A DNA stretch of 64,000 nt. Origin: DATJPR01 sp963752915 (GTDB lineage Bacteria; Bacteroidota; Ignavibacteria; UBA10030; UBA6906). Made by a program: the position numbers and the translations under genes. The notes under the pieces were generated by a model. The model was not told the origin of the DNA, ran no database searches, and was given only the letters and a program-made list of their open reading frames with translations. The DNA is taken from assembly GCA_963752915.1 (NCBI GenBank), contig CAVVZZ010000002.1, forward strand, positions 124,001-188,000, in the 5' to 3' direction. Positions 51,875-61,244 of this stretch are shown here, in pieces (within the stretch, counting starts at the first letter, position 1; each line of letters opens with the position of its first letter).

Positions 51875-52927
51875 TTGAATCAGACCACCTCCAACATACA
51901 TATCGCCATTGACGCGATGGGCGGCGATTATGCTCCTGCCTGTGTCATCGAAGGCACGGCAGACGCCCTCCATGAACGTCCCGGCCGGTTCTCCGCCGTG
52001 CTCGTCGGACGTGAGGAAATGATTCGCGAAGAGATCCGGAAACTCCCCGATGCCGGTCGCCAAACCCTTAGTGATGTACAGCGCTGTACCATCGTTCATG
52101 CGGCCGACATCATCGAAATGCACGACAGTCCGACCGCTGCCGTGAAATCCAAGAAGGATTCGTCCATCGGCGTCGGGCTGACCCTGCAGCGGACGAACCA
52201 GGCCCAGGCATTTGTGAGCGCAGGCAACACCGGCGCCGTCCTCTCGGCATCGACGCTGATCCTCGGCCGACTCGAGAACGTGGGCCGCCCGACGATCGGC
52301 GCAATGATCCCCACGGCAAAACGCCCATGCCTCCTGGTCGACGCAGGCGCGAATGTCGACTGCAAACCGCGTCACCTTTTTGAATTTGCCGTCATGGGAG
52401 CGATGTACGTCAAGGCAATGCTCGGCGAAGAGAATCCGAAAGTGGGATTGCTCAACATCGGCGAGGAAGACTCCAAGGGCAACGAGGCGGTGCAGGCCGC
52501 GTACCGGCTGCTCGCCGGGAGCCCGTTGAACTTCAAGGGGAATATCGAGGGAAGGGACGCCCTCAAAGGGGACGTTGACGTCATCGTGTGCGATGGGTTC
52601 GTCGGAAATATCCTTCTAAAATTCGGCGAAAGCATCCCGTCATTTTTCAAATCGAAATTTGCCGAGCTTGCCGGCAAGAGCCTGAAGAACAAGGCTATCG
52701 CGGGGCTCGCAAGAAACAGCCTCCGTTCCATCATGAAAGAGCTTGACTATCAAGAGCACGGCGGGGTCCCGATCCTTGGCGTCAACGGGGTCTCGATCAT
52801 CGGCCACGGACGCTCAACACCGAAGGCAATCAAGAATATGATCTTCCGTGCAGAGGAAATGGCGACGCGGATGGTCCACCGGCAAATCGAAGAGTCCCTT
52901 GCACGCTTCCAGCCGAACGCTGGATAA
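51875..52927 (+). CDS. plsX: Phosphate acyltransferase PlsX
   Basis: PlsX makes acyl phosphate from acyl-ACP, the first step of phospholipid synthesis with PlsY. The protein has the starting motif IAIDAMGGDYAP, GNTGAVLSAS and the GFVGNILLKFGES segment. No ATG precedes the motif; TTG 51875 (GGA six bases upstream, 350 aa) is my choice and TTG 51845 is the alternative. Signal for fab operon membership: it lies between rpmF and fabH. Confidence 0.94.
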   Translation: MNQTTSNIHIAIDAMGGDYAPACVIEGTADALHERPGRFSAVLVGREEMIREEIRKLPDAGRQTLSDVQRCTIVHAADIIEMHDSPTAAVKSKKDSSIGVGLTLQRTNQAQAFVSAGNTGAVLSASTLILGRLENVGRPTIGAMIPTAKRPCLLVDAGANVDCKPRHLFEFAVMGAMYVKAMLGEENPKVGLLNIGEEDSKGNEAVQAAYRLLAGSPLNFKGNIEGRDALKGDVDVIVCDGFVGNILLKFGESIPSFFKSKFAELAGKSLKNKAIAGLARNSLRSIMKELDYQEHGGVPILGVNGVSIIGHGRSTPKAIKNMIFRAEEMATRMVHRQIEESLARFQPNAG

Positions 52928-52965
52928 CATTGTGATGAATCCCCCCCTCGAAAAAGGAGCTGTCA

Positions 52966-53976
52966 ATGAGTAAGCTACGGGCCACAATCACTGCAGTCGG
53001 TCACTACGTCCCGGACAAAATTCTGAGCAACGCCGATCTGGAAAAAATCGTCGACACCAATGATGAGTGGATTCGGACGCGGACAGGAATTTCCGAACGC
53101 CGCGTGTTGGAACACGGCGGGAGCTCGGACATGGCCGCGTTTGCCATCCAGGCAATGCTGAAGAACCGCGGCATTTCTGCCGAGGAGATCGATCTGATCA
53201 TCTGCGCCACCATCTCTCCGGATATGTTCTTCCCGTCAACCGCATGTCTCATCCAGGAGAAGATCGGCGCGAAGAATGCCTGGGGGTTCGACCTTTCCGG
53301 TGCATGCTCCGGGTTCATCTACGGGATCGCCACGGCAGCGCAGTTTATTGAAGCAGGCACCTACAAGAAAGTGGTCCTCGTCGGATCTGACAAGATGACC
53401 TCGATTACGGACTATACCGACAGAAATAATTGTATTCTCTTTGGCGACGCCGCTGCCGCCGTCCTGATTGAACCGTCGGACGATCCGTCCGCGGGCATTC
53501 TTGATTACCTCATGTACTCTGACGGCTCCGGCGGAAAGTTCCTAAATATGAAGGCGGGTGGAAGCCTTATGCCCGCGACACACGAGACGGTCGACAAGCG
53601 GCTGCACTACATCTACCAGGACGGCAAAGCGGTGTTCAAAGTCGCCGTTGTGAAAATGGCGGAAGTCTCGGAAGAGATCATCGCAAAGAACCATCTGACG
53701 GGCAAGGACATCGACTGGCTCGTTCCGCATCAGGCAAATCTCCGCATTATTGATGCGACCGCCGACAGGATGGGGTTGGAGAAAAGCAAAGTGATGATCA
53801 ATATCGAACGATACGGAAATACCACGGCGGCAACGATCCCCCTCTGCCTTTCGGAGTGGTGGCAACGCGGACTACTGAAAAAGGGACACCGGCTCGTCTT
53901 TGCAAGCTTCGGCGCAGGGTACACCTGGGGCTCTGTCCTCGTGAAGTGGACCCTCGACGGCTGCCAGAAGAACTGA
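52966..53976 (+). CDS. fabH: 3-oxoacyl-ACP synthase III (FabH)
   Basis: FabH starts fatty-acid chains by condensing acyl-CoA with malonyl-ACP. The 336-aa enzyme has the triad: Cys in DLSGACSGFIYG, His in VPHQANLRI and Asn in ERYGNTTAATIPL. It begins with an RATITAVGHYVPDKILSNADL segment typical of the family. One base separates its stop from the fabD start. Confidence 0.96.
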   Translation: MSKLRATITAVGHYVPDKILSNADLEKIVDTNDEWIRTRTGISERRVLEHGGSSDMAAFAIQAMLKNRGISAEEIDLIICATISPDMFFPSTACLIQEKIGAKNAWGFDLSGACSGFIYGIATAAQFIEAGTYKKVVLVGSDKMTSITDYTDRNNCILFGDAAAAVLIEPSDDPSAGILDYLMYSDGSGGKFLNMKAGGSLMPATHETVDKRLHYIYQDGKAVFKVAVVKMAEVSEEIIAKNHLTGKDIDWLVPHQANLRIIDATADRMGLEKSKVMINIERYGNTTAATIPLCLSEWWQRGLLKKGHRLVFASFGAGYTWGSVLVKWTLDGCQKN

Positions 53977-53977
53977 C

Positions 53978-54898
53978 ATGGCAAAAACAGCATGGGTGTT
54001 CCCCGGACAGGGCTCGCAATACGTGGGCATGGCCTCGGATGTCGTGATGTCGAATCCGGAAGCAAAAGCCCTGGTCCTGCATGCGGACCAGCTTCTTGGA
54101 GTTCCGCTCAGCGCGGTGATGTTCTCGGGCCCCGAGGATGAGCTCCGGCAGACGAAGAACACGCAGCCGGCAATATTCCTGCACAGCATGACCCTCGTAA
54201 CCCTGATGGGAGAGGGTCGGCCGGACATGGTGGCGGGCCATTCCCTCGGAGAATATACGGCGCTGGTGGTCGCCGGCGCAATGGCATTTGACGACGGGCT
54301 GAAACTCGTCCGCCTCCGCGGCGAACTCATGCACAGGGCGGGGGAGATCGCACACGGGACCATGGCTGCCGTCATCGGTCTCGACCCGACGGCTGTCCGG
54401 GAACTCTGCAAGGATGCATCGGTAGCCGGAGTCGTCCAGCCTGCAAATTTCAACTCACCCGGGCAGATCGTGATCTCGGGAAGCGTTGAGGGTGTCCGCG
54501 CGGCAATGGCCCTAGCCAAAACGCGTGGTGCGAAGATGGTAAAGGAGCTTGTCGTCAGCGGCGCATTTCACTCACCGCTGATGCAGTCAGCGAAAGATGG
54601 ACTGCTGCAGGCTCTGGAACGCGTTGCGATCAGCGATGCACGGATCCCGGTGTATGCCAACGTCTCGGCTGAGCCGGTCGTTGAGCGGCAGAACATCCGG
54701 CGGCTCTTGCTCGAGCAACTGACGTTACCGGTGCGTTGGGAAGAACTCGTGGTGAACATGCGACGCGACGGCGCGGAACGATTTGTCGAAATCGGGCCCG
54801 GAAAAGTGCTGCAGGGATTGATCAAGAGGATCGACCCGGCGGCGGCGACGTGCGGGATTGACAAGGTCAGTGACATTGCGGGGTTTGACGCACAGTGA
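53978..54898 (+). CDS. fabD: Malonyl-CoA:ACP transacylase (FabD)
   Basis: FabD loads malonyl groups onto ACP. The 306-aa protein shows WVFPGQGSQYVGM, the nucleophile elbow GHSLGEYTAL (Ser about 89) and the conserved His in SGAFHSPLM. Its stop overlaps the GTG of the DUF3109 gene. Confidence 0.96.
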   Translation: MAKTAWVFPGQGSQYVGMASDVVMSNPEAKALVLHADQLLGVPLSAVMFSGPEDELRQTKNTQPAIFLHSMTLVTLMGEGRPDMVAGHSLGEYTALVVAGAMAFDDGLKLVRLRGELMHRAGEIAHGTMAAVIGLDPTAVRELCKDASVAGVVQPANFNSPGQIVISGSVEGVRAAMALAKTRGAKMVKELVVSGAFHSPLMQSAKDGLLQALERVAISDARIPVYANVSAEPVVERQNIRRLLLEQLTLPVRWEELVVNMRRDGAERFVEIGPGKVLQGLIKRIDPAAATCGIDKVSDIAGFDAQ

Positions 54899-55512
54899 CT
54901 CTCGAACAGGCACCCTTGATCGTAAAGGGATATACGATTTCTCCCGATTTGTTCCGGAAAGGGTTCCCCGCCGGCGGCGGCCCGTGCTCCTGTGTGTCAC
55001 GATGCTGCGAGGGCGGCGTCTACGTGGATCTCAAGGAACGCGAACGCATTCTCGACGTGAAGGAGCAAATCAAGGGCCAGATGGATTGGTCCCAGACCAA
55101 GGATGAATCCCGGTGGTTTGAGACTGAGGAGATGGTCCACACGGACTTCCCCTCCGGGAAATGTGTCGGAACGCAGGAGATCAACGAAAAATGTGCGTTT
55201 CTCGACAGCCAGGGACGATGCTCCATTCAACTCGCATCGATTGCATCGGGCGATCATAAGTGGGCGCTCAAGCCGCTGTACTGCATTCTGTTCCCGATCG
55301 AGATCACCGATAACGTCATCGGTTTCGACGATCTCCTCCAGGAGGAATCCTCCTGCTGTTCGATCAAAGGTGAATTCGCGACACCGTTGTTCCGTGCATG
55401 TAAGGAGGAACTCGTCCACATCCTCGGTCCGGATGGCTATGCGTTGATCGAGGAACATTACGCGGTCACCCAACAATCGCGGGCATTGCAGCAATCGGAA
55501 GGCAGGTCATGA
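54895..55512 (+). CDS. DUF3109 family cysteine-cluster protein within the fab operon
   Basis: The 205-aa protein matches DUF3109: a first cluster PCSCVSRCCEGGVYVDL, then CVGTQEINEKCAFLDSQGRCSI, then CILFPIEI and ESSCCS. The spacing of eight or more cysteines suggests a zinc or Fe-S site, as in the related YkgJ-type cluster proteins. Function unknown. It begins at GTG 54895 overlapping the fabD stop and ends over the fabG start (ATGA), so it is fully embedded in the operon. Confidence 0.85.
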   Translation: MTLEQAPLIVKGYTISPDLFRKGFPAGGGPCSCVSRCCEGGVYVDLKERERILDVKEQIKGQMDWSQTKDESRWFETEEMVHTDFPSGKCVGTQEINEKCAFLDSQGRCSIQLASIASGDHKWALKPLYCILFPIEITDNVIGFDDLLQEESSCCSIKGEFATPLFRACKEELVHILGPDGYALIEEHYAVTQQSRALQQSEGRS

Positions 55513-56258
55513 ACGGACAACTCGCAGGCAAAGTGGCCCTCGTTACCGGCGGAACGCGCGGTATCGGTCGCGCCATTGTGGAGGCCCTCGCAGCCGCCGG
55601 CGCTGCAGTCGGGTTTACCTATAAGAGTTCGTCCCAGGCGGCTGACGAACTCGTCTCATCGCTCAAGGCGAACGGGAGCACAGTCATGGGGTTTCAGTCC
55701 GACGCTTCTTCACCCACGGAGGCGGCGGCAGTCGTCGACCTGGCCATCAAGGCTCTCGGCAGGATCGATATCCTTGTGAACAACGCGGGGATCACGAAAG
55801 ACGGCCTGCTCATGAGGATGAGCGAAGAAGACTGGGACAGGGTGATTACCACGAACCTCAAGAGTGTTTTTGCGATGACGAAGGCGGTTTGCCGACCGAT
55901 GATGGGGCAGCGGGCAGGAAAGATCATCAATATCTCGTCCATTGTTGGATTGACGGGAAACGCGGGGCAGGCGAACTATGCGGCGTCGAAAGCGGGGATC
56001 CTCGGATTTACGAAGTCGGTTGCAAAAGAACTAGCTTCTCGCAATATTCAGGTGAACGCTGTTGCCCCGGGGTATGTCGACACAGACATGACCCGGGCCC
56101 TCACCGCCGAGCAAACAAAAGCCCTCATCGATTTGATACCTCTGAAGCGGACGGCCAAGCCGTCGGATATTGCAGGAACGGTTGTCTTTTTGGCATCCCC
56201 GGCCGCGGACTATGTGACCGGGCAGGTGCTCGCCGTGGACGGTGGCTTGAGCATGTAA
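55509..56258 (+). CDS. fabG: 3-oxoacyl-ACP reductase (FabG)
   Basis: FabG reduces 3-oxoacyl-ACP with NADPH. The 249-aa SDR protein has the cofactor motif VTGGTRGIGRAI, the NNAG segment (ILVNNAGITKDG) and the catalytic Ser-Tyr-Lys in NISSIVGLTGNAGQANYAASKAG split over 19 residues. ATG 55509 overlaps the DUF3109 stop. Confidence 0.96.
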   Translation: MNGQLAGKVALVTGGTRGIGRAIVEALAAAGAAVGFTYKSSSQAADELVSSLKANGSTVMGFQSDASSPTEAAAVVDLAIKALGRIDILVNNAGITKDGLLMRMSEEDWDRVITTNLKSVFAMTKAVCRPMMGQRAGKIINISSIVGLTGNAGQANYAASKAGILGFTKSVAKELASRNIQVNAVAPGYVDTDMTRALTAEQTKALIDLIPLKRTAKPSDIAGTVVFLASPAADYVTGQVLAVDGGLSM

Positions 56259-56314
56259 TCGAAACATCATTTATCACGATAGTTCAACATCACACATAAC
56301 CAGGAGGCCGCGTC

Positions 56315-56554
56315 ATGGCTGACATTGAAGCAAAGGTCAAAGAGATCATTATTAACAAGCTCGGCGTCGACGAAGCCCAAATTACTCCTGAGGCGTCATT
56401 CACCAACGACCTCGGTGCTGATTCGCTCGATATCGTGGAGCTCGTGATGGATTTTGAAAAAGCGTTCAATTTCAGCATTCCGGACGAAGACTACGAGAAC
56501 ATTAAGACGGTTGGTGAGGCAGTGAAGTACATCTCGGCGAAGAAACCCGCCTGA
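56315..56554 (+). CDS. acpP: Acyl carrier protein
   Basis: The 79-aa protein has the phosphopantetheine site in LGADSLDIVELVM (Ser37). Acidic helices match ACP. AGGAGG precedes the ATG. It lies 56 bases after fabG and 89 bases before fabF, separated from fabF by a hairpin. Confidence 0.97.
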   Translation: MADIEAKVKEIIINKLGVDEAQITPEASFTNDLGADSLDIVELVMDFEKAFNFSIPDEDYENIKTVGEAVKYISAKKPA

Positions 56555-56574
56555 CGATCCTCCATTCACAGAGG

Positions 56575-56613
56575 GTTCCCCGTCCGGGTCCTCCCCCGGC
56601 CCGAACGGGGAAC
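56575..56613 (+). terminator. Hairpin between acpP and fabF
   Basis: GTTCCCCGT (56575-56583) pairs with ACGGGGAAC (56605-56613), and CCGGG/CCCGG inside can add a second stem. There is no T-run. It may reduce read-through or protect the 3' end of acpP mRNA, so that more ACP than FabF is made; this is inference. Confidence 0.4.
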
Positions 56614-56643
56614 TGATCCATCCTTACGATCAAGGCAGGAATC

Positions 56644-57891
56644 ATGAACGGTAAACGCAGAGTTGTGGTCACCGGGATGGGCGCGTTGACGCCCATCGGT
56701 CTCTCCATCGCCGAATACTGGAAGAATCTCGAAGCCGGCGTGAGCGGGGCGGCACCCATTACGTACTTTGACACGACATCCTTTGATACAAAATTCGCCT
56801 GCGAGCTGAAGAACTTCAAAGCGACGGACTATCTCGACAGGAAGGGGGCCCAGCGCATGGACCCGTTTACGCAGTACTCCGTCATTGCAAGCGATGAGGC
56901 TGTCAAGGATGCGGGATTGTCCGTCGCAGACGATGACCCCGATCGCTATGGCGTGATCTACGGCTCAGGGATCGGCGGGATGACGACCTATGACACACAA
57001 TTCCGCAACCTGATGGAGGGGGGACCGCGCCGCATCAGTCCGTTCTTTATTCCCATGCTGATCCCGGATATCGCATCGGGACAGATCTCGATCCGACACG
57101 GGTTCAAGGGACCCAATTATGCGACGGTGTCGGCATGCGCGACCGCGTCGCATGCGATCGGCGATGCATACCGCACGATCCAATACGGCGATGCCGATGT
57201 GATGGTCTGCGGCGGCGCCGAGGCGCCCATTACCCAGATGGGACTCGGCGGGTTTAATTCGATGAGGGCCCTGTCTACGCGGAACGATGCTCCGGAACGG
57301 GCGAGCAGACCGTTTGACTTGAACCGCGATGGATTTGTGATGGGCGAGGGCTCCGGCACGCTTATCCTTGAAGAACTGGAACACGCACGGAAGCGCAATG
57401 CGCATATCTATGCCGAGATCATCGGCTGCGGGTTTACCGCCGATGCGCACCACATCACGGCGCCGCCGGAAGGCGGAGAAGGAGCCGTGCGCTCGATGCG
57501 CCGCGCTCTCAACGACGGCGGAATTCGCCCCGAGGATGTCGACTACGTCAACGTCCACGGAACATCGACGCCCCCCGGGGATATCAGTGAAACAAAGGCC
57601 CTGAAGTCGGCCTTCGGTGCTCACGCACGCACAATGAGCGTGAGTTCCACAAAGTCGATGACCGGTCATCTGCTCGGAGCTGCCGGCGCCGTCGAGGCGA
57701 TTGCGGCAATTCTCGCCGTCGTCCATGATACCATCCCACCCACCATCAACCAGGAGACTCCCGATCCGGAATGCGACCTGAACTATACGCCGAATGTCGC
57801 CGCCCGGCATCCGGTCCGGTATGCTCTCAGCAATACGTTTGGATTCGGCGGGCACAACGCATCGCTTCTCTTTAAAAAATACGCGGAGTAA
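56644..57891 (+). CDS. fabF: 3-oxoacyl-ACP synthase II (FabF)
   Basis: FabF extends acyl chains with malonyl-ACP. The 415-aa enzyme has the catalytic Cys in TVSACATASHAIGDA (about 164), and the two His in YVNVHGTSTPPGD and KSMTGHLLGAAGAVEA. Length and motifs are normal for KAS II. It ends 13 bases before rnc. Confidence 0.96.
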   Translation: MNGKRRVVVTGMGALTPIGLSIAEYWKNLEAGVSGAAPITYFDTTSFDTKFACELKNFKATDYLDRKGAQRMDPFTQYSVIASDEAVKDAGLSVADDDPDRYGVIYGSGIGGMTTYDTQFRNLMEGGPRRISPFFIPMLIPDIASGQISIRHGFKGPNYATVSACATASHAIGDAYRTIQYGDADVMVCGGAEAPITQMGLGGFNSMRALSTRNDAPERASRPFDLNRDGFVMGEGSGTLILEELEHARKRNAHIYAEIIGCGFTADAHHITAPPEGGEGAVRSMRRALNDGGIRPEDVDYVNVHGTSTPPGDISETKALKSAFGAHARTMSVSSTKSMTGHLLGAAGAVEAIAAILAVVHDTIPPTINQETPDPECDLNYTPNVAARHPVRYALSNTFGFGGHNASLLFKKYAE

Positions 57892-57904
57892 TCGGAGCCT
57901 CTTC

Positions 57905-58690
57905 ATGTGGAGAGTGCTCAGGAATCTTCGTCGGATCATCTTTCCGTCCCGGGACACCAGACCCGGGACGGGAGTCGAATCGCTGCTGACCGCTTCCGTC
58001 CTTCGCCGCCTCGAAACCGCTTTGGGCTTCACGATTCACAATCCCTCGTTCTTCGCTGAGGCGCTCGTTCATCGTTCGTACCTGCAGAAGCTCCCTCCCG
58101 GCACACATTCGAATGAACGATTGGAATTCCTGGGGGACGCCGTCCTCAGCCTGATTGTCGCCGAATTTCTCCACGGACGGTTCCCGAACGCCGAAGAGGG
58201 GGAACTAACCAAAACACGTTCCCGGTTGGTAAATCGCAAGGCTCTGGCAGCGTACGGCAAGGCTCTCCAGATCTCTGAATTCATCCTCCTGAGCCCGAGC
58301 GCCGCGCAGTCCGTGGACAAAGGAAGCGACGCAATCGTGGCAGACACTGTCGAAGCGATCATCGCTGCGACATACCTGGATGCGGGATTTGCGGCTGCAC
58401 GGCAGTTCGTTCTCCGTTTGGTCACGGATGCCCTGACCCACCGGGCGATCGTGATCACCGACGATAATTACAAGAGCCTGCTCCTGGAGTATGCTCAGTC
58501 GCGCGGCCTCGGCATCCCGCGGTATGTGATCGTGAATGAAGAAGGACCTGACCATGAGCGGATCTTCACGATCGATGTCCTCCTGGGCAACGCCCGCTTC
58601 GGCGGCGGCACGGGAAAAAACAAAAAGAATGCAGAGCAGGCCGCCGCCGCTGAGGCTCTTCAGCATTTGACCCGCCCTGCAAAACACTAG
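57905..58690 (+). CDS. rnc: Ribonuclease III
   Basis: RNase III cuts double-stranded RNA, including rRNA precursors. The 261-aa protein has the signature NERLEFLGDAVLSLI, the second acidic motif in AIVADTVEAIIAATYLD, and a C-terminal double-stranded RNA-binding domain ending with GTGKNKKNAEQAAAAEAL. It carries an extra N-terminal segment of about 30 residues before the usual start. GGAG precedes ATG 57905; the frame is open earlier but lies within fabF. Confidence 0.94.
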   Translation: MWRVLRNLRRIIFPSRDTRPGTGVESLLTASVLRRLETALGFTIHNPSFFAEALVHRSYLQKLPPGTHSNERLEFLGDAVLSLIVAEFLHGRFPNAEEGELTKTRSRLVNRKALAAYGKALQISEFILLSPSAAQSVDKGSDAIVADTVEAIIAATYLDAGFAAARQFVLRLVTDALTHRAIVITDDNYKSLLLEYAQSRGLGIPRYVIVNEEGPDHERIFTIDVLLGNARFGGGTGKNKKNAEQAAAAEALQHLTRPAKH

Positions 58691-58742
58691 CCCTCGATCG
58701 GCGAGGCCAACACAAAAGCGCAGCGGAACCGAGAGCGTGACC

Positions 58743-59151
58743 ATGGCGATCATCACAGATCATGACGAGATCAAGGAGATTCTCCGCACCGCGCAGACGA
58801 TTGCAGTGGTGGGACTGTCAGACAGGCCCGAGCGGGACAGTTTCCGGGTAGCCCGGTATCTCCAGTCGCAAAACTACCGGATCATCCCCGTTAACCCGCT
58901 TATTCCATCAGCGATCGGGCTTGCATGCGCGCCCGATCTCGAGAGCATCAGGGAGCCGGTCGACATTGTCGATGTGTTCCGGCGCTCTGAATTCGTTCCT
59001 GCAATCGTCGAATCGGCGATTCGCATTCACGCCCGGACCGTCTGGTTACAGGTAGGCATTGTTCACCAGCGAAGCAGCGGCCCGCGCCGACGCCGCCGGG
59101 CTGAATGTTGTGATGGACCGATGCATCATGGTGGAACACCGATTCCCTTGA
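58743..59151 (+). CDS. CoA-binding (YccU-type) protein, split by a +1 frameshift
   Basis: The first part reads as a CoA-binding protein: TIAVVGLSDRPERDSFRVARYLQSQNYRIIPVNP and IREPVDIVDVFRRSEFVPAIVE, followed by TVWLQVGIVH. At about 59064-59075 the frame turns arginine-rich. In the next frame the expected ending is found (EAAARADAAGLNVVMDRC, then IMVEHRFP) up to TGA at 59149-59151. Removing one base restores a normal protein of about 135 aa. Proteins of this family bind CoA; their role is not established. It starts 52 bases after rnc, and the restored stop lies one base before the Omp85 start, which supports the corrected reading. Confidence 0.85.
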
Positions 59152-59152
59152 C

Positions 59153-60496
59153 ATGCCGATCATGCCTCTCCTCCCGCGGTTCATTCTGATCACGCTGTTC
59201 CTCCTTGTTCTCGGCGGGACCGTTGCGGCATGGTCCCAGGCGTCCCGGCAGAGCAGCGATGCTCCCCTCGGTATTATTGACACGGTGATCGTCGGCGGAA
59301 ACACCAAAACGCATGCGTATGTCATCCTTGATGAAATGACGCTGCACAAGGGCGACACGGCGACGTTCAATGCCATGGAGTATGACAAGAACCGCATTTA
59401 CGGGCTGGGGCTGTTCACGCGCGTGGATATCGCCTACGATTCCCTCCAGGGGACGCGGTTCCTGTTCGTTGACGTCAATGAACGATGGTATCTGATCCCG
59501 TACCCCATCTTCGGCTTTCGTGACGGCGACGTCAAGCGGCCGTTCGGCGGGGCGGGGTTCCTTCACAATAACGTCGGGGGACGAAACCAAAAACTCTATA
59601 CCTCGGTGGTGTTCGGGAGCGATCCGTCCGCGGCGGTGTCGTTCAGCGATCCGCTCATCGACCGTGTCAACCATCTCTATTTCTCCGGGGGACTGTCGTT
59701 CAGCCGGGTGCGGAACAAGACCGAGGTCGATGTCCAGACGACCGGACCGTTCGACGAATTGCACTACGACATGAACGGAACACTGGGCAAACGATTCACG
59801 CTCTCACAAACGGCCGGTTTCAATCTCGGATATCATATTATCCACGTCTCCTCCTGGTCGCCGGGGAGGACTGTGTCCAATGATGGAACCGACCGTTTCA
59901 TCTATGCCACCGCCTCCTACGGCTTTGATTCCCGTGATTTGTATGAGTATGCCAGTCGGGGCGACTATCTCGGCGTCAGTTTCACCAAATACGGTTTCGG
60001 GGAAGGGACGTTCAACATCAGCCGCCTGTTTGCGGACATGCGCGCATATCGCGAACTCCCTCTGGGACTCATCATCGCGTCGCGTCTCTTCGGGAACCTG
60101 ACGTGGGGAGGAGAGGTTCCGACGTATGCCCATGTGTTCTTCGGTTACGGAGATCGCCTGCGAGGATGGTTCAATACGGTGATCGAGGGAGAAGATAACG
60201 TGGGGTATACCCTTGAGCTCCGCCGTTACATTTTTCCCCCGACGTATTTTCGGATCGGATTCGTCCCGCTTCCCCAGGAGTTCTCCATCTGGCGTTTCGG
60301 CATCGCCGCCGCCCTGTTCGCCAATACAGGGACCTCATGGTATCGGGGCGACCGGCTGAATTGGAATTCGTTGTACTCCGGCTACGGCGGAGGACTGCAT
60401 TTCTTGCTCCCGTACAGCGTCATCATCCGGGTCGAATACGCATGGAACCAGTTCCACCACGGCGAGTTCATTCTCGACCTGCGCGGATCGATCTGA
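59153..60496 (+). CDS. One-POTRA Omp85-family outer-membrane protein
   Basis: A 447-aa protein with a signal peptide (about 1-30), one POTRA-like domain (about 40-112; IIDTVIVGGNTKTHAYVILDE to FVDVNERWYLIP) and a barrel of the bacterial-surface-antigen type (about 115-447). The loop-6 motif appears as FFGYGDRLRGWF. BamA has five POTRA units and TamA three, so this is a minimal member; it may insert or export proteins or lipids at the outer membrane. An alternative start is ATG 59162. It is followed by rsmE after ten bases. Confidence 0.85.
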   Translation: MPIMPLLPRFILITLFLLVLGGTVAAWSQASRQSSDAPLGIIDTVIVGGNTKTHAYVILDEMTLHKGDTATFNAMEYDKNRIYGLGLFTRVDIAYDSLQGTRFLFVDVNERWYLIPYPIFGFRDGDVKRPFGGAGFLHNNVGGRNQKLYTSVVFGSDPSAAVSFSDPLIDRVNHLYFSGGLSFSRVRNKTEVDVQTTGPFDELHYDMNGTLGKRFTLSQTAGFNLGYHIIHVSSWSPGRTVSNDGTDRFIYATASYGFDSRDLYEYASRGDYLGVSFTKYGFGEGTFNISRLFADMRAYRELPLGLIIASRLFGNLTWGGEVPTYAHVFFGYGDRLRGWFNTVIEGEDNVGYTLELRRYIFPPTYFRIGFVPLPQEFSIWRFGIAAALFANTGTSWYRGDRLNWNSLYSGYGGGLHFLLPYSVIIRVEYAWNQFHHGEFILDLRGSI

Positions 60497-60506
60497 TTTA
60501 CTCCTG

Positions 60507-61244
60507 ATGCTTATGCTCGACGACGTTTTCTACGCCCCTCCCCGGGACATTCACGGCGACCGCATCGTCCTCGATGATGACGAACGCCGCCATCTGATCA
60601 CCGTAACCCGTCACGATGTCGGCGATACGATCACCGTCGTCGACGGACTGGGGACCGCCTATGCGTGCGTGATTCAGGAGATCGACAAGAAGAACGTCGT
60701 TTGCGCTGTTCGATCGCATGCGACAACGGCACTGCATCCGCGCATTGTATTGGGCTTCGGGCTCTTGCGGAATCCTTCGCGCATAGACTCTCTTGTCGAG
60801 AAGGCGACCGAACTCGGCGTTTCCAGGTTCGTCCCCGTCCTGACCGAACGCGTCCTCCACCACCGCATCAAAGCCGACCGTTGGGAGAAGATCGCCCTTG
60901 CCGCGATGAAGCAATCAGGCCGGTCGCACTTGCCGACAATTGCTTCTCTCACCCCGCTCAACGAGTTCTTCAACGCAACACCGGCGAGTGCACTCGCCAT
61001 CATCCCGCACGAAAAAGGAAGTTACCCACCGCTGACGCAGGTGAGGGCAACACAGGACTTCGATGAGATTGCGATTTGCGTGGGGCCGGAAGGCGGGTTT
61101 ACCGATGAGGAGATTGATCTTGCGGTGAAACACGGGTACCAGCCCGTAAGTCTCGGGGAGTATCGTCTACGAGCAGAAACGGCGGCGATTGCTGCGGTGG
61201 CGAATTGCAGCTTGGGAAGGCTCAGAGTAGGACGTAGGGAGTAA
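60507..61244 (+). CDS. rsmE: 16S rRNA m3U1498 methyltransferase RsmE
   Basis: The 245-aa SPOUT methyltransferase has the N-terminal PUA-like part (DDDERRHLITVTRHDVGD), EKATELGVSRFVPVLTERV, the SAM-binding knot GPEGGFTDEEIDLA, and SLGEYRLRAETAAIAAVA. It methylates U1498 of 16S rRNA. The last few codons (RVGRRE) and the stop come from a heptamer repeat, so the natural C-terminus has been replaced or slightly altered. Confidence 0.93.
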   Translation: MLMLDDVFYAPPRDIHGDRIVLDDDERRHLITVTRHDVGDTITVVDGLGTAYACVIQEIDKKNVVCAVRSHATTALHPRIVLGFGLLRNPSRIDSLVEKATELGVSRFVPVLTERVLHHRIKADRWEKIALAAMKQSGRSHLPTIASLTPLNEFFNATPASALAIIPHEKGSYPPLTQVRATQDFDEIAICVGPEGGFTDEEIDLAVKHGYQPVSLGEYRLRAETAAIAAVANCSLGRLRVGRRE

